From contig CAMNRH010000001.1 of NCBI GenBank assembly GCA_946552115.1, forward strand, positions 62,001-126,000: 64,000 nucleotides of DNA, in the 5' to 3' direction. This document shows positions 48,712-58,276 of the stretch, piece after piece (within the stretch, counting starts at the first letter, position 1; each line of letters starts with the position of its first letter). The position numbers and the translations under genes were made by a program. A model generated the notes under the pieces. It saw only the letters and a list, made by a program, of their open reading frames with translations. It did not search any database and was not told the origin of the DNA. The stretch is from an uncultured Lachnospiraceae bacterium (GTDB lineage: Bacteria > Bacillota > Clostridia > Lachnospirales > Lachnospiraceae).

Positions 48712-49785
48712 CTATTTCTCATTTTCACACATTTCCAGCATATTCTCAATAAATATTCCGTAGCCCTTTTTCGGGTCATTTACAAAAACATGCGTCACCG
48801 CACCGATAAGCTTTCCGTTTTGGATAATCGGAGAACCGCTCATTCCCTGTACGATACCTCCAGTCTCTTTCAAAAGCTCTTCATCTGTCACCTCAATCGT
48901 AAGACCTTTGTTGATCTCATTTGTATAATAATCCACGCCGGTAATTTCTATATCGTATTCCCTGATTTCTCCCGATACCGCACATCGAATGACCGCGGGG
49001 CCGTCCTCAACCTCCTCCTTTTTTGCCGTCTCCATAGGTTTTTGCTCTGAAAAAAGCGCGTCAATTCTGTCTACGGTCCCGAAAATTCCCACGTCCGTAT
49101 TTTTTGTAATTGTTCCAAGCACGTTATAATTATTATAAATGATAATTCCTTCCATCCCTCCCGGGGAACCGCTTTCTCCTTTTTGTATATCCCGTATACT
49201 GGTAATATAAAGAGTTCCGTCCGATATATTCAGAAGCTCGTTCGTATCAATATCGTGAATACCGTGTCCAAGCGCACCAAACTCACTGTCCGCATTTAAA
49301 AAGGTAACCGTTCCGAGTCCCTGCGTGTTATCCCTTACCCAAATGCCAAGCTTATATTCGTCGACACCGCATTTTACGGCTTTGAAACGGATATAGATTT
49401 CTTCACCGTTTCTTTTCACATTCAATACCACCTCGTCCTCCTTAAGCTGCGATACCGCTTCGACAAGCTGGGCCTTCGTATCAATCTGCCGCCCGTTAAT
49501 TCCTACGATGTAATCTCCTGATTTCACAAGATGCTCCGCCGGATTATACTGCATTCCGTCAACGGATTGAATTCTTTCCGTTCCCAGTATCATAACTCCG
49601 TCTGTTTCCAAATAAATCCCTACCGGCATACCACCGGGAATGACCATCGTATCCGAGGAGGGCTCACCGCTCACCTCCTGCCTCACACCGATGCGCTGCT
49701 GTTCAATCAGGCAATAGCTCCCTCCTACCACAGCCGCAAAAACGGTAACCATAATTAAAATTCTCCGATACCAGTATTTAAACAT
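48712..49785 (-). CDS. spoIVB: SpoIVB serine peptidase
   Basis: A 357-residue secreted S55 serine protease that, in Bacillus, cleaves SpoIVFA to start late mother-cell sigma-K activation. Parts: N-terminal membrane anchor (about 8-27), a PDZ domain with DYIVGINGRQIDTK, then catalytic His in GALGHGIHDID and Ser in GIVQGMSGSPIIQNGKLIG. The end VFVNDPKKGYGIFIENML is typical. It is located between recN and spo0A, the usual place, with a hairpin between recN and it and a possible forespore promoter overlapping. Confidence 0.96.
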   Translation of the reverse strand: MFKYWYRRILIMVTVFAAVVGGSYCLIEQQRIGVRQEVSGEPSSDTMVIPGGMPVGIYLETDGVMILGTERIQSVDGMQYNPAEHLVKSGDYIVGINGRQIDTKAQLVEAVSQLKEDEVVLNVKRNGEEIYIRFKAVKCGVDEYKLGIWVRDNTQGLGTVTFLNADSEFGALGHGIHDIDTNELLNISDGTLYITSIRDIQKGESGSPGGMEGIIIYNNYNVLGTITKNTDVGIFGTVDRIDALFSEQKPMETAKKEEVEDGPAVIRCAVSGEIREYDIEITGVDYYTNEINKGLTIEVTDEELLKETGGIVQGMSGSPIIQNGKLIGAVTHVFVNDPKKGYGIFIENMLEMCENEK

Positions 49786-49803
49786 CTTTATTTTCCTCCG
49801 ACA

Positions 49804-49844
49804 TACAAAAAGATAGATACCAAACAGATATCTATCTTAGTATG
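49804..49844 (-). terminator. hairpin between recN and spoIVB
   Basis: On the minus strand AAGATAGATA pairs with TATCTATCTT (10 bp, perfect) over a 9-base loop, with partly complementary flanks (GCATAC / GTATG), and TTTTTG follows. It ends the housekeeping transcript and overlaps a possible forespore promoter. Confidence 0.6.
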
Positions 49845-49868
49845 CCGCAATTATTTTCAATTTATTTT
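49838..49868 (-). promoter_or_regulatory. candidate sigma-G/sigma-F promoter of spoIVB
   Basis: On the minus strand CATACTA (complement of 49838-49844) is the exact -10 consensus of the forespore sigma factors of Bacillus. AAAATA lies 18 bases upstream as a partial -35 (consensus TGAATA). spoIVB is a known forespore gene in Bacillus. Confidence 0.45.
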
Positions 49869-49876
49869 TCTTTATT

Positions 49877-51562
49877 TCATCTTATTTTATTTTTTGCAAT
49901 CCGGGCCAGCTCTCTCATCTCCCGGGCATTTTCAAGCACCGTATCCGTAATTTGAGCCCCGCCGAGAATTCTTGCGAGTTCCTCTGCCGTTTCCTCCTCA
50001 CTCAGACAGCGGATGGATGTCGTTGTATCCAGACTTTCCACCTTTTTCTCAATGAGGAAATGCACGTCCGCCATCGCCGCGATCTGGGCAAGATGGGTAA
50101 TACAGATAACCTGATGCCGCTTTCCGATTACCGCCATCTTTTCAGATACTTTCTGAGCGGTCCGCCCGCTGATTCCCACGTCAATTTCGTCAAAAATAAG
50201 TGTCTCTACTGCATCTCTGTCAGCCATAACCGTCTTAATCGCAAGCATAATTCTCGACAGCTCTCCGCCGGAAGCAACATTCGCAAGCGGTCTTACGGGA
50301 AGCCCCGGATTTAAAGACACCCGAAATTCCACGTCGTCCACTCCCTCTGATGTATAAGTCCCGGCATTTTCAAATGCGATCTCGAATTTTATATCCGCAA
50401 AATTCAAATCTTTCAGATTCTCCTCCACCTTACGCTCCAGGAGCTTTCCCTGCTCTTTGCGGGCTTTTGTAAGCTCTTCGGACGCCTCTTTAAGACTTTG
50501 CTCCGTCTTTTTCAGCCCCCGTTCCAGCTCCTCTATATAAGCCTCATAATCCTTAAGCCTGATAAGCTTTTCCTGCTGCGCCTCCTTATATGCAAGAATC
50601 TGTGCGATTGTATTTCCATATTTTGTCTTTAAGCGATTAATATCATTCAGGCGGCTTTCCGTCTCAGAAAACTCTTCCTCAGAAAACTCACAGGAGCTTA
50701 AATACTCCGAAAGCTCACGGTTAAAATCATTTAAAAGGCTGTCAACCTCCGTAAGCTGTCCGTAAAGCTCCTCCGCCCTTTCATCATATCCGGCAATATC
50801 TGAAAGCATACGAATCGCCCGGCTTAAATTCTCGCTGGCGCTTACATCCCCCTCGCTCGTATAAGAATAGGCGGCGGCCGCGCTCTGAGTAATTCGTTTT
50901 CCGTTTTCCATACGTCTGAACAGGGCTTCCAGCTCCTCATCCTCGCCCTCTCTCAACGCGGCATTTTCAATTTCCTCCGCCTCAAATTGAAGAAAGGACA
51001 TCTCCTTTGCACGCTCGGCCTCGTCCATATCAGACTCCTCCAGACATTTTTTTAATTTCCGGTATTCCTGATAAAGGAAAGCAACCTTTTCTTTCCGCTC
51101 TTTCACCGCCTCACCTGCAAACGCATCCACAATAGCCAGATGATTCTTCTTATACAAAAGCGACTGATGCTCATGCTGTCCGTGAATATCAATCAGTGCC
51201 GACGCGGCCTCTCTAAGGACAGCCATCGTAACCGTCTCTCCATTAATGCGGCTGACACTCCTTTTTTCCATCAGGCGCCTGCTTAAAACGACAAGCCCGT
51301 CCTCCGGGAAAATATCAAGCTCAGAAAGAGCGTCCGCCTGCGTTTTGCTGTCTACGCCGAAAGTAAGCTCCACAAATCCGTAATCCGCTCCCTCTCTTAT
51401 CATATCCATTGTATATTTCCCGCCCAGCGCAAGATTGACAGAGCCAAGAATAATTGACTTCCCCGCTCCGGTTTCACCGGTTAATATATTTAAACCCTCT
51501 TCAAATTCTACCTCAATTTCGTCAATCAACGCCAGATTTTTCACATGTAAACTTTGTAACAT
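49877..51562 (-). CDS. recN: DNA repair protein RecN
   Basis: A 561-residue SMC-like ATPase acting at DNA double-strand breaks. Walker A LTGETGAGKSII (about 28-39), long coiled coils in the middle, the ABC signature VASGGELSRIMLAI and Walker B LIFDEIDVGISG. The length is standard. RBS GGAGGAG precedes the ATG. It follows argR by 9 bases in the housekeeping operon and ends before the hairpin preceding spoIVB. Confidence 0.97.
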   Translation of the reverse strand: MLQSLHVKNLALIDEIEVEFEEGLNILTGETGAGKSIILGSVNLALGGKYTMDMIREGADYGFVELTFGVDSKTQADALSELDIFPEDGLVVLSRRLMEKRSVSRINGETVTMAVLREAASALIDIHGQHEHQSLLYKKNHLAIVDAFAGEAVKERKEKVAFLYQEYRKLKKCLEESDMDEAERAKEMSFLQFEAEEIENAALREGEDEELEALFRRMENGKRITQSAAAAYSYTSEGDVSASENLSRAIRMLSDIAGYDERAEELYGQLTEVDSLLNDFNRELSEYLSSCEFSEEEFSETESRLNDINRLKTKYGNTIAQILAYKEAQQEKLIRLKDYEAYIEELERGLKKTEQSLKEASEELTKARKEQGKLLERKVEENLKDLNFADIKFEIAFENAGTYTSEGVDDVEFRVSLNPGLPVRPLANVASGGELSRIMLAIKTVMADRDAVETLIFDEIDVGISGRTAQKVSEKMAVIGKRHQVICITHLAQIAAMADVHFLIEKKVESLDTTTSIRCLSEEETAEELARILGGAQITDTVLENAREMRELARIAKNKIR

Positions 51563-51571
51563 CCGCTCCTC

Positions 51572-52021
51572 CTACAGAACAATCCTGCTGATTTTTTCCA
51601 TTACCTGTACCGTCTCCTCCACGCTTCGGATTGCACACATAATCGTATCGTCTCCTGCAATACTGCCTACAACTTCTTTCCAGTCCATAGCGTCTACCGC
51701 AGCGCATACCGCCATCGCCATACCGGACACGGTTTTTATGACAAGAATATTCTGCGCCATATCCATAGATACGTAGCCGTCCCTTAATACCCTCATATAT
51801 TTTTCATTCATACCGTTCTGCTCATCCTGATGAACCGCGTAACGCTGGCCGCCGCCTTCCGCCGGCACCTTAGTAAGCTTTAAATCTCTGATGTCTCTGG
51901 ACACGGTCGCCTGGGTTACCTGAAAACCTTCCTCATGAAGACGGGACGCGAGCTCTTCCTGCGTCTCAATCCGATATGCCCGGATTAATTCAATGATTTT
52001 TGCATGTCTGTTCACCTTCAT
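51572..52021 (-). CDS. argR: arginine repressor
   Basis: A 149-residue ArgR: an N-terminal winged helix-turn-helix (KIIELIRAYRIETQEELASRL and TQATVSRDIRDLKLTK) and a C-terminal hexamerisation/arginine-binding domain (GTV-type loop replaced by VSGMAMAVCAAVDAMDW, then AGDDTIMCAIRS). It senses arginine and regulates its metabolism. RBS AAGGAAATT lies 7 bases before the ATG. It lies between nadK and recN, a conserved Firmicute arrangement. Confidence 0.96.
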   Translation of the reverse strand: MKVNRHAKIIELIRAYRIETQEELASRLHEEGFQVTQATVSRDIRDLKLTKVPAEGGGQRYAVHQDEQNGMNEKYMRVLRDGYVSMDMAQNILVIKTVSGMAMAVCAAVDAMDWKEVVGSIAGDDTIMCAIRSVEETVQVMEKISRIVL

Positions 52022-52025
52022 GTTA

Positions 52026-52862
52026 TTAATTTCCTTTCATCTTCCTGCGAAGTGTCTCTAAAAAGCTGACTCTGCTGAGCTTGACAATCTTTGCCACCGC
52101 CTTTGCTCTTTGAATCGTCACCGTATCTCCGGTTACCATCGTAAGCGTATCCGCACCGTCAAAGGCGATGCATGCCTCTTCTGCCCTGTCATGTTTTCCT
52201 TCCCCGATTTCTATCACGAGCTCGTCCTCCGCCGATAATACGATACTGCTCGTATTCAGCGCATGAGAACAGATAGGGGTAATCACAATCATAGACGCCG
52301 TCGGCTCGACAATCGGTCCGCCCGCGGACAGATTATACGCCGTAGAGCCTGTCGGCGTGGAGATAATCATTCCGTCAGCCTCATAGGAATTCAAAAGCTC
52401 CCCATTCACATACAGCTTAAAATGAATAAGGCGAAGACTTTCCTTTCTGGCTACAACAATGTCATTGAGCGCCACGTCCCTTATGTCATTGCCTAAACGC
52501 CCTTCCAGCATCATACGGCTCTCTACCGTATATTCGCCCGTAAAGAGACGCTTTAGCGCCTCGTCAATATGATTGACCTCCGCCTCCGCCAGATAACCGA
52601 GAGTTCCCATATTAATTCCCAGGATAGGAATGTCCCGTCCGTGGAGGGCTCTTGCCACCTCGATAAGCGTTCCGTCGCCGCCAATCACGACGGCACAGTC
52701 AAGCACCTCCGGAATTGATTCTTTGATAATCTTTTTATTCTTATCTTTCTGACAGCGGATACAGCTTTTCCCCGACGCCTCCAAAAGCCGGATTACTTCC
52801 TGTGTCACTCTCTGGCCTTTATCCTTTCCGTCATTCGTCACTATTAAAAAACAATCCATCAT
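52026..52862 (-). CDS. nadK: NAD kinase
   Basis: A 278-residue NAD kinase (phosphorylates NAD to NADP). The GGDGT motif appears as VVIGGDGTLIEVARAL, and the second conserved region as GMIISTPTGSTAYNLSAGGPIV, with the C-terminal ICSHALNTSSIVL. Length fits the Gram-positive type. It starts 4 bases after the tlyA stop and ends 4 bases before argR. Two consecutive ATG codons could start it. Confidence 0.96.
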   Translation of the reverse strand: MMDCFLIVTNDGKDKGQRVTQEVIRLLEASGKSCIRCQKDKNKKIIKESIPEVLDCAVVIGGDGTLIEVARALHGRDIPILGINMGTLGYLAEAEVNHIDEALKRLFTGEYTVESRMMLEGRLGNDIRDVALNDIVVARKESLRLIHFKLYVNGELLNSYEADGMIISTPTGSTAYNLSAGGPIVEPTASMIVITPICSHALNTSSIVLSAEDELVIEIGEGKHDRAEEACIAFDGADTLTMVTGDTVTIQRAKAVAKIVKLSRVSFLETLRRKMKGN

Positions 52863-52865
52863 CTT

Positions 52866-53675
52866 CTATCCCTTCGCAAGAGTTTCAAACGCCTTGTCTA
52901 CAATATTTGTTATATTAATCTCATCGTCGATGCCCCCGGCATCCGCACACTTTTTCAGATGCACCAGATATTCTATATTTCCTTCCGGCCCGCGGACAGG
53001 TGAAAAGGTGAGATTTTCTACGTAAAAGCCGTTCGCCGCGGAAAAATCCGTCACCGCCTCAATCACCTCTATATGGGTTTTCCGCTCTCTTACGACGCCT
53101 TTTTTTCCGACCTTCTCCCTTCCCGCCTCAAACTGCGGCTTAATAAGCGCCGCAATTTCACCGTCCTCTTTCAGATAATCCCGAATTGGCGGCAATACCT
53201 TTGAAAGTGAGATAAAAGAAACGTCGACAGAAGAAAAATCAACCGGTTCTCCTATATCCTCCGGCTTTACATAACGGATATTTGTCTTTTCCATACAGAT
53301 GACCCGGCCGTCCTGCCTGAGCTTCCAGTCTAACTGTCCCCGCCCCACATCAATCGCATACACTTTTTTTGCCCCGTTTTGAAGCATACAGTCCGTAAAG
53401 CCTCCGGTAGACGCTCCGACATCCGTACAGATTTTGTCCTTTACCATAATGGAAAAGCACTGAAATGCTTTCTCAAGCTTCAAGCCTCCCCTGCTTACAT
53501 AAGGAAGTGCATTTCCCCTTACCTCAATCTTTACCTCCTCTTTAAATGCCGTGCCGGGCTTATCCTCTTTCTGACCGTCCACATACACGCACCCGGACAT
53601 AATCACCGCTTTTGCCTTCTCCCTGGATGCTGCGAGATTTCTTTTTACAAGCAGCATGTCCAACCGTTCTTTCAT
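52866..53675 (-). CDS. tlyA: TlyA family rRNA 2'-O-methyltransferase
   Basis: A 269-residue protein with an N-terminal S4 RNA-binding domain (about 1-60; DMLLVKRNLAASREKAKAVI) and an FtsJ-type methyltransferase domain with DVGASTGGFTDCMLQNGAK. Relatives methylate 16S and 23S rRNA cytidines and affect capreomycin sensitivity, and some have been reported as hemolysins. It overlaps dxs by 4 bases and precedes nadK by 3 bases. Confidence 0.95.
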   Translation of the reverse strand: MKERLDMLLVKRNLAASREKAKAVIMSGCVYVDGQKEDKPGTAFKEEVKIEVRGNALPYVSRGGLKLEKAFQCFSIMVKDKICTDVGASTGGFTDCMLQNGAKKVYAIDVGRGQLDWKLRQDGRVICMEKTNIRYVKPEDIGEPVDFSSVDVSFISLSKVLPPIRDYLKEDGEIAALIKPQFEAGREKVGKKGVVRERKTHIEVIEAVTDFSAANGFYVENLTFSPVRGPEGNIEYLVHLKKCADAGGIDDEINITNIVDKAFETLAKG

Positions 53676-55540
53676 AGCTGTAGCTCCTTAACTGCCTCTG
53701 ATATTCTTTCCGTCATTTTTCCGCTGTCAATTCCGTTGGCCTTTCGAAGCGCGGCAATGCTTCCATGCTCTACATAGGTATCCGGAAGTGCAAGCGCAAG
53801 CACTCTGAGAGGAAGCCTTCTTTTCTGCACGTACTCCGTCACATGCTCCCCATACCCGCCAATCTGTACATTTTCCTCTATAACGGCTATCATGCGGTGA
53901 TTTTCAGACACTTTCATGAGCATCCTGCCATCTATCGGCTTAACAAACCTTGCATTAATGAGACTGCAGGAATATCCTGCATCTTTTAAAGCCTTTCGTA
54001 CCTGCACCGCCTCCTCAAACATATGACCCACGCTTAAAATGGCAATATCCTTTTCCTCATAAATCCATTCGCTTCTGCCGTATTCTACGGGCGCCCTGTA
54101 CTCTTCATAACCGGTATAGGCCGTTCCTCTCGGATAACGAAGTGCAATCGGCCCCTCATATTCTATCGCAAAGCGGAGCATATCCGCCATCTCCCATTTA
54201 TTTTTCGGCGACATTACCGTCATATTGGGAATCGCACTTAAATAAGACAAATCAAAAATTCCCTGATGCGTTTCCCCGTCGCTTCCTACCAGTCCGGCGC
54301 GGTCAATCGCAAATACAACCGGAAGATTCTGAAGCGCCACGTCATGGATAATCTGATCAAAGCCCCTTTGAAGAAAGGAAGAATACACCGCAAAGACCGG
54401 CTTGATTCCTCCCGCCGCAAGACCGGCCGCAAAAGTTACCGCATGCCCCTCCGCAATTCCCACATCAAAAAAACGATTCGGAAACCGGCGCCTGAATCCC
54501 GACAGGCCGGTCCCGTCTGCCATCGCCGCAGTAATCGCCGCTACCCGGGGATTTTTTACCGCCTCCGCACAGATAACCTTTCCGAACACATCCGTATAGG
54601 TATCTTTCTCTTTCCTTGCTTTTACCTTACCGCTCTCAATATCAAAGGGTCCGATTCCGTGAAATTTATCCGGCGCGCTCTCCGCCGGTTCATACCCTTT
54701 TCCTTTCTGTGTCATAACATGAAGAAGCACCGGCCCGTCCACTTTCTTCGCCTCAATAAGCGCCCTGCAGAGCATGGGAAGATTGTGTCCCTGAATCGGT
54801 CCGAAATAAGTAATTCCCATATCCTCAAAAAGCATTCCCGGAACGACCAATTGCTTAATACTGCTTTTTGTCTTACGAATCTGCTCAATCATCCTCTCTC
54901 CGATTCCGGGAACATGTTCAAGAAAATTCGTCACCCCTTTTTTTAGTCCCGTATAAAAATCCGCCGTCCGAAGATGGGAAAGATATTTTGACATCCCGCC
55001 TACATTTTCTGAAATGGACATATGATTATCGTTCAGAATAATAATAAAATTTGTTTTTAAATGAGAGGCGTTATTGAGCGCTTCATAGGCCATCCCTCCT
55101 GTAAGGGAGCCGTCTCCGATAACCGACACAACCTGGTAATCCTCTCCTTTTATCTCTCTGGCCTCAACAAGGCCCAGGCCCGCTGAAACAGACGTAGAAC
55201 TGTGCCCGGTATCAAAAGCGTCGCATATGCTTTCTTTCCGTTTCGGAAAACCGCTTAAGCCTCCATAGCTTCTCAGGCTGTCAAAGCCGTCCTTTCTTCC
55301 GGTAAGAAGCTTATGGGTGTAGGACTGATGTCCAACATCCCAGATAATCTTATCCTCCGGGAGATTAAAAACCAGATGAAGTGCCATAGTAAGCTCCACC
55401 ACACCCAGATTAGACGCCAGATGCCCCCCTGTTTTACTGACCTTTTCCACAAGAAACTGACGAATCTCCTGAGCCAGAACAGACAGCTCCTCCTCTGTCA
55501 GCTTCTTAATATCATTTTCCTTTTGTATACGCTCCAGCAT
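53672..55540 (-). CDS. dxs: 1-deoxy-D-xylulose-5-phosphate synthase
   Basis: A 622-residue thiamine-diphosphate enzyme, first step of the MEP isoprenoid pathway. The thiamine motif is GDGSLTGGMAYEALN to LNDNHMSIS; the transketolase pyrimidine domain with FDVGIAEGHAVTFAAGLA and a C-terminal domain follow. Length is standard. It follows ispA by 15 bases, so two isoprenoid genes are together, and overlaps tlyA by 4 bases. Confidence 0.98.
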   Translation of the reverse strand: MLERIQKENDIKKLTEEELSVLAQEIRQFLVEKVSKTGGHLASNLGVVELTMALHLVFNLPEDKIIWDVGHQSYTHKLLTGRKDGFDSLRSYGGLSGFPKRKESICDAFDTGHSSTSVSAGLGLVEAREIKGEDYQVVSVIGDGSLTGGMAYEALNNASHLKTNFIIILNDNHMSISENVGGMSKYLSHLRTADFYTGLKKGVTNFLEHVPGIGERMIEQIRKTKSSIKQLVVPGMLFEDMGITYFGPIQGHNLPMLCRALIEAKKVDGPVLLHVMTQKGKGYEPAESAPDKFHGIGPFDIESGKVKARKEKDTYTDVFGKVICAEAVKNPRVAAITAAMADGTGLSGFRRRFPNRFFDVGIAEGHAVTFAAGLAAGGIKPVFAVYSSFLQRGFDQIIHDVALQNLPVVFAIDRAGLVGSDGETHQGIFDLSYLSAIPNMTVMSPKNKWEMADMLRFAIEYEGPIALRYPRGTAYTGYEEYRAPVEYGRSEWIYEEKDIAILSVGHMFEEAVQVRKALKDAGYSCSLINARFVKPIDGRMLMKVSENHRMIAVIEENVQIGGYGEHVTEYVQKRRLPLRVLALALPDTYVEHGSIAALRKANGIDSGKMTERISEAVKELQL

Positions 55541-55555
55541 ATAGATACCTCGTTT

Positions 55556-56458
55556 TTATCTATCCCTGTGAATCAGCTGTATAAGCAATTCCTCAAGATA
55601 TGGATTCTCTCCCGGAAGCTTTTTAAAAAGCCTAATCGCCTCACGGGAATTTTCCTCCACCTTTTTCTTTGCTTCCTCTAGTCCCAACAGCGTTACATAG
55701 GTTGTCTTTTCATTTTTTTCGTCACTGTGTACCGGTTTTCCGAGTGTCTCGTTCGTGCCTGTAACATCCAGAATATCATCCTGAATCTGGAACGCAAGCC
55801 CGACCCGTCCTGCAATATGCTCCACCGTCTTAACCGCCTCCTCGGAGGCTCCGCCAAGAATTGCCCCAATCATCATGGATGCCTCAATAAGCGCGGACGT
55901 CTTAAGCTCATAAATGGAATCAAGAGCCTCTTTTTCCAACTTATGCCCGGTCTCCTTTACATCGATTACCTGACCGCCTATCATACCGTAAATACCGGCT
56001 TTCTCTCCCAGCACGCCAAGCGCGCGGCCAATCGTAAGACTTTCCTCCGGCTCTGTCACAAATGCCCTGAACGCCGTTTCAAACGCATAGTTAAGAAGCG
56101 CGTCTCCCGCTAAAATCCCCATATCCTCCCCATATACAACATGGGTTGTTTTACGGCCCCTGCGGTAATCATCATTATCCATTGCCGGAAGGTCGTCATG
56201 CACAAGAGAATAGGTATGAATCATCTCAATGGCTGCCATAAACGGATATATAACTTCTGATTTCCCGTCAAACAGCCGATAGGTTTCCCTCATAAGCATA
56301 GGCCGAAGCCTTTTTCCTCCTGCCATCAGGCTGTACGCCATCGCTTCCATAATCAGCTTCTGGCGGCCTTTCTGCTTCGGAAGATACCTCTGCAGAATAT
56401 CCTCAATCTTTCTCACCTTACTTTGTCTTAATGTTTCAAATCCCTTGTTCAAACTCAT
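55556..56458 (-). CDS. ispA: polyprenyl (farnesyl) diphosphate synthase
   Basis: A 300-residue trans-prenyltransferase. The first Asp-rich motif is HDDLPAMDNDDYRRG (about residue 88) and the second FQIQDDILDVTG (about 225), with GGKRLRPML near the N-terminus. It makes farnesyl or geranyl diphosphate from IPP and DMAPP. The start at 56458 lies 22 bases inside the end of xseB, a coupled overlap; a six-residue longer form is possible. Confidence 0.96.
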   Translation of the reverse strand: MSLNKGFETLRQSKVRKIEDILQRYLPKQKGRQKLIMEAMAYSLMAGGKRLRPMLMRETYRLFDGKSEVIYPFMAAIEMIHTYSLVHDDLPAMDNDDYRRGRKTTHVVYGEDMGILAGDALLNYAFETAFRAFVTEPEESLTIGRALGVLGEKAGIYGMIGGQVIDVKETGHKLEKEALDSIYELKTSALIEASMMIGAILGGASEEAVKTVEHIAGRVGLAFQIQDDILDVTGTNETLGKPVHSDEKNEKTTYVTLLGLEEAKKKVEENSREAIRLFKKLPGENPYLEELLIQLIHRDR

Positions 56459-56651
56459 GTACCTTTCCCTCTTCATCCAATACCAGCATCTTTTTCTCTA
56501 TCTTATCCAGTCGCTCGCTGCAGGCTTTCAGCATGTCCATTCCCTTATGATAAAGCTGAAAGGAATCCTCCAGTGACACTTCCTGCTGCTCCATCGCGCT
56601 AACGACCTCTTCAAGCCCTGCAAATAACTCCTCCAGCGTTTCCTTAGCCAT
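56436..56651 (-). CDS. xseB: exodeoxyribonuclease VII small subunit
   Basis: A 71-residue, all-helical small subunit: LEELFAGLEEVVSAMEQQ, then VSLEDSFQLYHKGMDMLKAC. It binds the large subunit XseA to form the single-strand exonuclease. It overlaps xseA by 8 bases upstream and ispA by 23 bases downstream; RBS GGAGGAG lies inside xseA. Confidence 0.95.
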   Translation of the reverse strand: MAKETLEELFAGLEEVVSAMEQQEVSLEDSFQLYHKGMDMLKACSERLDKIEKKMLVLDEEGKVHEFEQGI

Positions 56652-57855
56652 GACGCTCCTCCTTTATTTCCTCTGCCCTTGCATAAATCATTCCGTCCGT
56701 AACGTGGACAAAAAGCCTTTCCCCTTTTCCGGTCTGGCAAATACTTTTAAGAGCCTTTCCCCGCTCATCCTGGACATAAGCGTATCCCGAATTTAATTTC
56801 TTAAGCGGGGATAACCCGTTCATTTTTTCGATATAGAGTGCAAGCTGCTGTCCGGCGGCCGTAAGCTGCTCTTTCATCTGCCCGCGAAGCCTGTCCTCCA
56901 GCTCTGCGAGGCGCATCCGCTTCTCTCTTATTTTATTTCCCGGATGCAGAAGCTTAAGCTGCGTTTCATACTTCTCCAGGCGCATCCATGCAAGCTGATG
57001 CTTCTGGTACAGCGCTTTCATAAGCCTCTGCCTGTACTCTCCGAAACGAAGCTCCGTCTGACGGCAATCAAACACGGCAAGCTCCGCCGCTGCCGATGGC
57101 GTAGGCGCACGCAAATCCGCCGCGTAATCCGCAATCGTTATATCCGTTTCATGTCCTACCGCCGAAATAACCGGAACCCGGCAGTTAAAAACCGCCCGGG
57201 CTACCTCTTCTTCGTTAAAAGCCCACAAATCCTCTATCGAGCCGCCGCCCCTGCCGACAATGATAACATCGACGCCCGTCCGCTCCAGCATCCTGATTCC
57301 GCGTACAATGCTCTCTTTCGCGCCCTCGCCCTGCACCTGCGCCGGGTACAGAATAAGCTGTATATAAGGATTTCTTCTTCCCGCAATATTCATAATATCA
57401 CGGATTGCCGCCCCCGTCGGCGCCGTTACGATACCGATGCGCTTTGCATACGGAGGAATCGGCTTTTTATATTCCGGAGCGAACATTCCCATCTCCTCAA
57501 GCTCTCTTTTCAGCACCTGAAACCGCTCGTATAAAACGCCTTCCCCGTCCGGGCGGATTTCCCTTGCATACAGCTGATAGGCGCCGTTTCTCTCATAGAC
57601 GTCCACCGCGCCGAAGACAATCACCTGCTGACCTTCTCTCATACGAAAAGCGAGCCCGCCCCGCTGCCCCGCAAACATAACACAGGCAATCGTTCCTGAC
57701 TCGTCCTTTAACGAAAAATATATATGCCCCGAAGTGTGATATTTACAATTAGACACTTCCCCTTTTACATAAATGCGGTTCAGCATATAATCCTGAGTGA
57801 ACATATTTTTAATATAGGCATTCACCTGCCGTACCGTATATACATTCTGTGTCAT
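56644..57855 (-). CDS. xseA: exodeoxyribonuclease VII large subunit
   Basis: A 403-residue large subunit. It has an N-terminal OB fold (VYTVRQVNAYIKNMFTQD, then VKGEVSNCKYHTSGHIYFSL), the catalytic domain with GRGGGSIEDLWAFNEE and SAVGHETDITIADYAAD, a coiled coil and a C-terminal region. It degrades single-stranded DNA with XseB. It follows nusB by 13 bases. Confidence 0.96.
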   Translation of the reverse strand: MTQNVYTVRQVNAYIKNMFTQDYMLNRIYVKGEVSNCKYHTSGHIYFSLKDESGTIACVMFAGQRGGLAFRMREGQQVIVFGAVDVYERNGAYQLYAREIRPDGEGVLYERFQVLKRELEEMGMFAPEYKKPIPPYAKRIGIVTAPTGAAIRDIMNIAGRRNPYIQLILYPAQVQGEGAKESIVRGIRMLERTGVDVIIVGRGGGSIEDLWAFNEEEVARAVFNCRVPVISAVGHETDITIADYAADLRAPTPSAAAELAVFDCRQTELRFGEYRQRLMKALYQKHQLAWMRLEKYETQLKLLHPGNKIREKRMRLAELEDRLRGQMKEQLTAAGQQLALYIEKMNGLSPLKKLNSGYAYVQDERGKALKSICQTGKGERLFVHVTDGMIYARAEEIKEERHG

Positions 57856-57868
57856 GAATCCACCTCTG

Positions 57869-58276
57869 CTATTTTCCCGTCAGCCTCGCAAGCACTCCGT
57901 TGACGAACGACGGGCCGTCGTCGCCGCTGTACTTCTTAGCAAGCTCTACCGCCTCATTGATCGCGACGCCCTCCGGCACATCCCCGTCCCATTTCATCTC
58001 ATATAAGGCAAGCCTCAAAATGCTGAGGTCAACCTTATTCATACGTCCGGTTTTCCAGCCCTTTGTATTCTCATTAATCAGCGTATCTAATTCCTCTGTC
58101 TTCAGTATGACTGAGAGCGCTTTCGAGCGGATATATTCCATATCCGCCTCCGATGGTTCGCCGCCTTCCATCTGCTCAAAATAAAGCTGCACCTGCTCCG
58201 GCATCTCGTCATCACTGTTAAATTCATAGCCGAACACCATCTTAAAGATATGCTCCCGCAATTCTGACCTCTTCAC
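57869..58276 (-). CDS. nusB: transcription antitermination factor NusB
   Basis: A 135-residue all-helical NusB, which binds boxA RNA with NusE in rRNA antitermination. Signature: the N-terminal ELREHIFKMVFGYEF and the C-terminal INEAVELAKKYSGDDGPSFVNGVLARL. The start is a GTG directly after the asp23 TAA, with GGAGGAGG as ribosome site. The length is standard. Confidence 0.96.
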   Translation of the reverse strand: MKRSELREHIFKMVFGYEFNSDDEMPEQVQLYFEQMEGGEPSEADMEYIRSKALSVILKTEELDTLINENTKGWKTGRMNKVDLSILRLALYEMKWDGDVPEGVAINEAVELAKKYSGDDGPSFVNGVLARLTGK

